Assembly: GCF_005222815.1 (NCBI RefSeq)
Contig: NZ_STGB01000004.1
Location: 1,116,001-1,180,000 of the forward strand
Length of the DNA stretch: 64,000 nucleotides
Origin: Roseomonas sp. AR75
GTDB taxonomy: Bacteria; Pseudomonadota; Alphaproteobacteria; Acetobacterales; Acetobacteraceae
Reading direction: 5' to 3'
A program made the position numbers and the translations under genes. The notes below the pieces were generated by a model that saw nothing but the letters and a program-made list of their open reading frames with translations, made no database searches and was not told the origin of the DNA. This document shows, in pieces, positions 63,996 through 64,000 of this stretch. Numbering within the stretch: the stretch's first letter is position 1; every line of letters starts with the position of its first letter.

Positions 63996-64000
63996 GCCAT

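Overview
The window is a very GC-rich, gene-dense bacterial chromosome segment. It suggests an alphaproteobacterium, most likely an Acetobacteraceae member close to Roseomonas. That placement is inference from the high third-position GC, the number of Bug-type and ABC solute receptors, the map/radC and comF/grxC gene sets, and a proteobacterial-type CIRCE element at the right edge. No tRNA, rRNA, IS element, prophage or CRISPR array was seen.

Left part (1-21.8 kb) holds catabolic and transport clusters. A truncated SLC13 permease ends at 315. A plus-strand operon (438-8133) follows: HyuA/HyuB hydantoinase-oxoprolinase, two Bug receptors, a class II aldolase, a cupin and a DHOD-fold protein, with a convergent IclR regulator. 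An eight-gene minus-strand operon (17665-9048) encodes a spermidine/putrescine-type ABC importer (receptor, ATPase, two permeases), an unrecognised deacetylase-like protein, an M24 protein without its metal ligands, a flavoprotein and an M20 amidohydrolase. An SDR, an NMT1-type receptor, an old-yellow-enzyme reductase and a stand-alone dipicolinate synthase subunit A homologue follow.

Middle part (21.8-41.1 kb). A four-gene minus-strand RND operon encodes an outer-membrane factor, an adaptor and two MdtB/MdtC-type pumps. Diverging from it is a ten-gene plus-strand operon (31154-41091): GntR regulator, DUF3604 protein, a SsuABC-like importer, three Gfo/Idh/MocA dehydrogenases and a dienelactone-hydrolase-like protein. 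Most of its genes overlap by about 4 bp. It looks like one dedicated uptake and degradation pathway of unknown substrate and is the best candidate for an undescribed system.

Right part (41.1-64 kb) is mixed sensory, surface and housekeeping content. It has a hybrid histidine kinase, a peptide-type receptor, a TupA-like ATP-grasp protein, and a PEP-CTERM surface protein with a sigma-54-like promoter and an intrinsic terminator. Then come a D-2-hydroxyacid dehydrogenase, two tandem metallo-beta-lactamase-fold proteins, a TrmA/RlmD-type RNA methyltransferase, a DUF2721 protein, glutaryl-CoA dehydrogenase, a DEAD-box helicase, an alpha/beta hydrolase, a trypsin-like protease, RadC, methionine aminopeptidase, a BioC-like methyltransferase, a cysteine dioxygenase paired with a four-rhodanese protein, ComF and glutaredoxin. 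A perfect CIRCE operator in the last 32 bases predicts that groES-groEL or another HrcA-controlled heat-shock operon starts just outside. A 51-bp palindromic repeat occurs twice (48601 and 60504) in opposite orientations.
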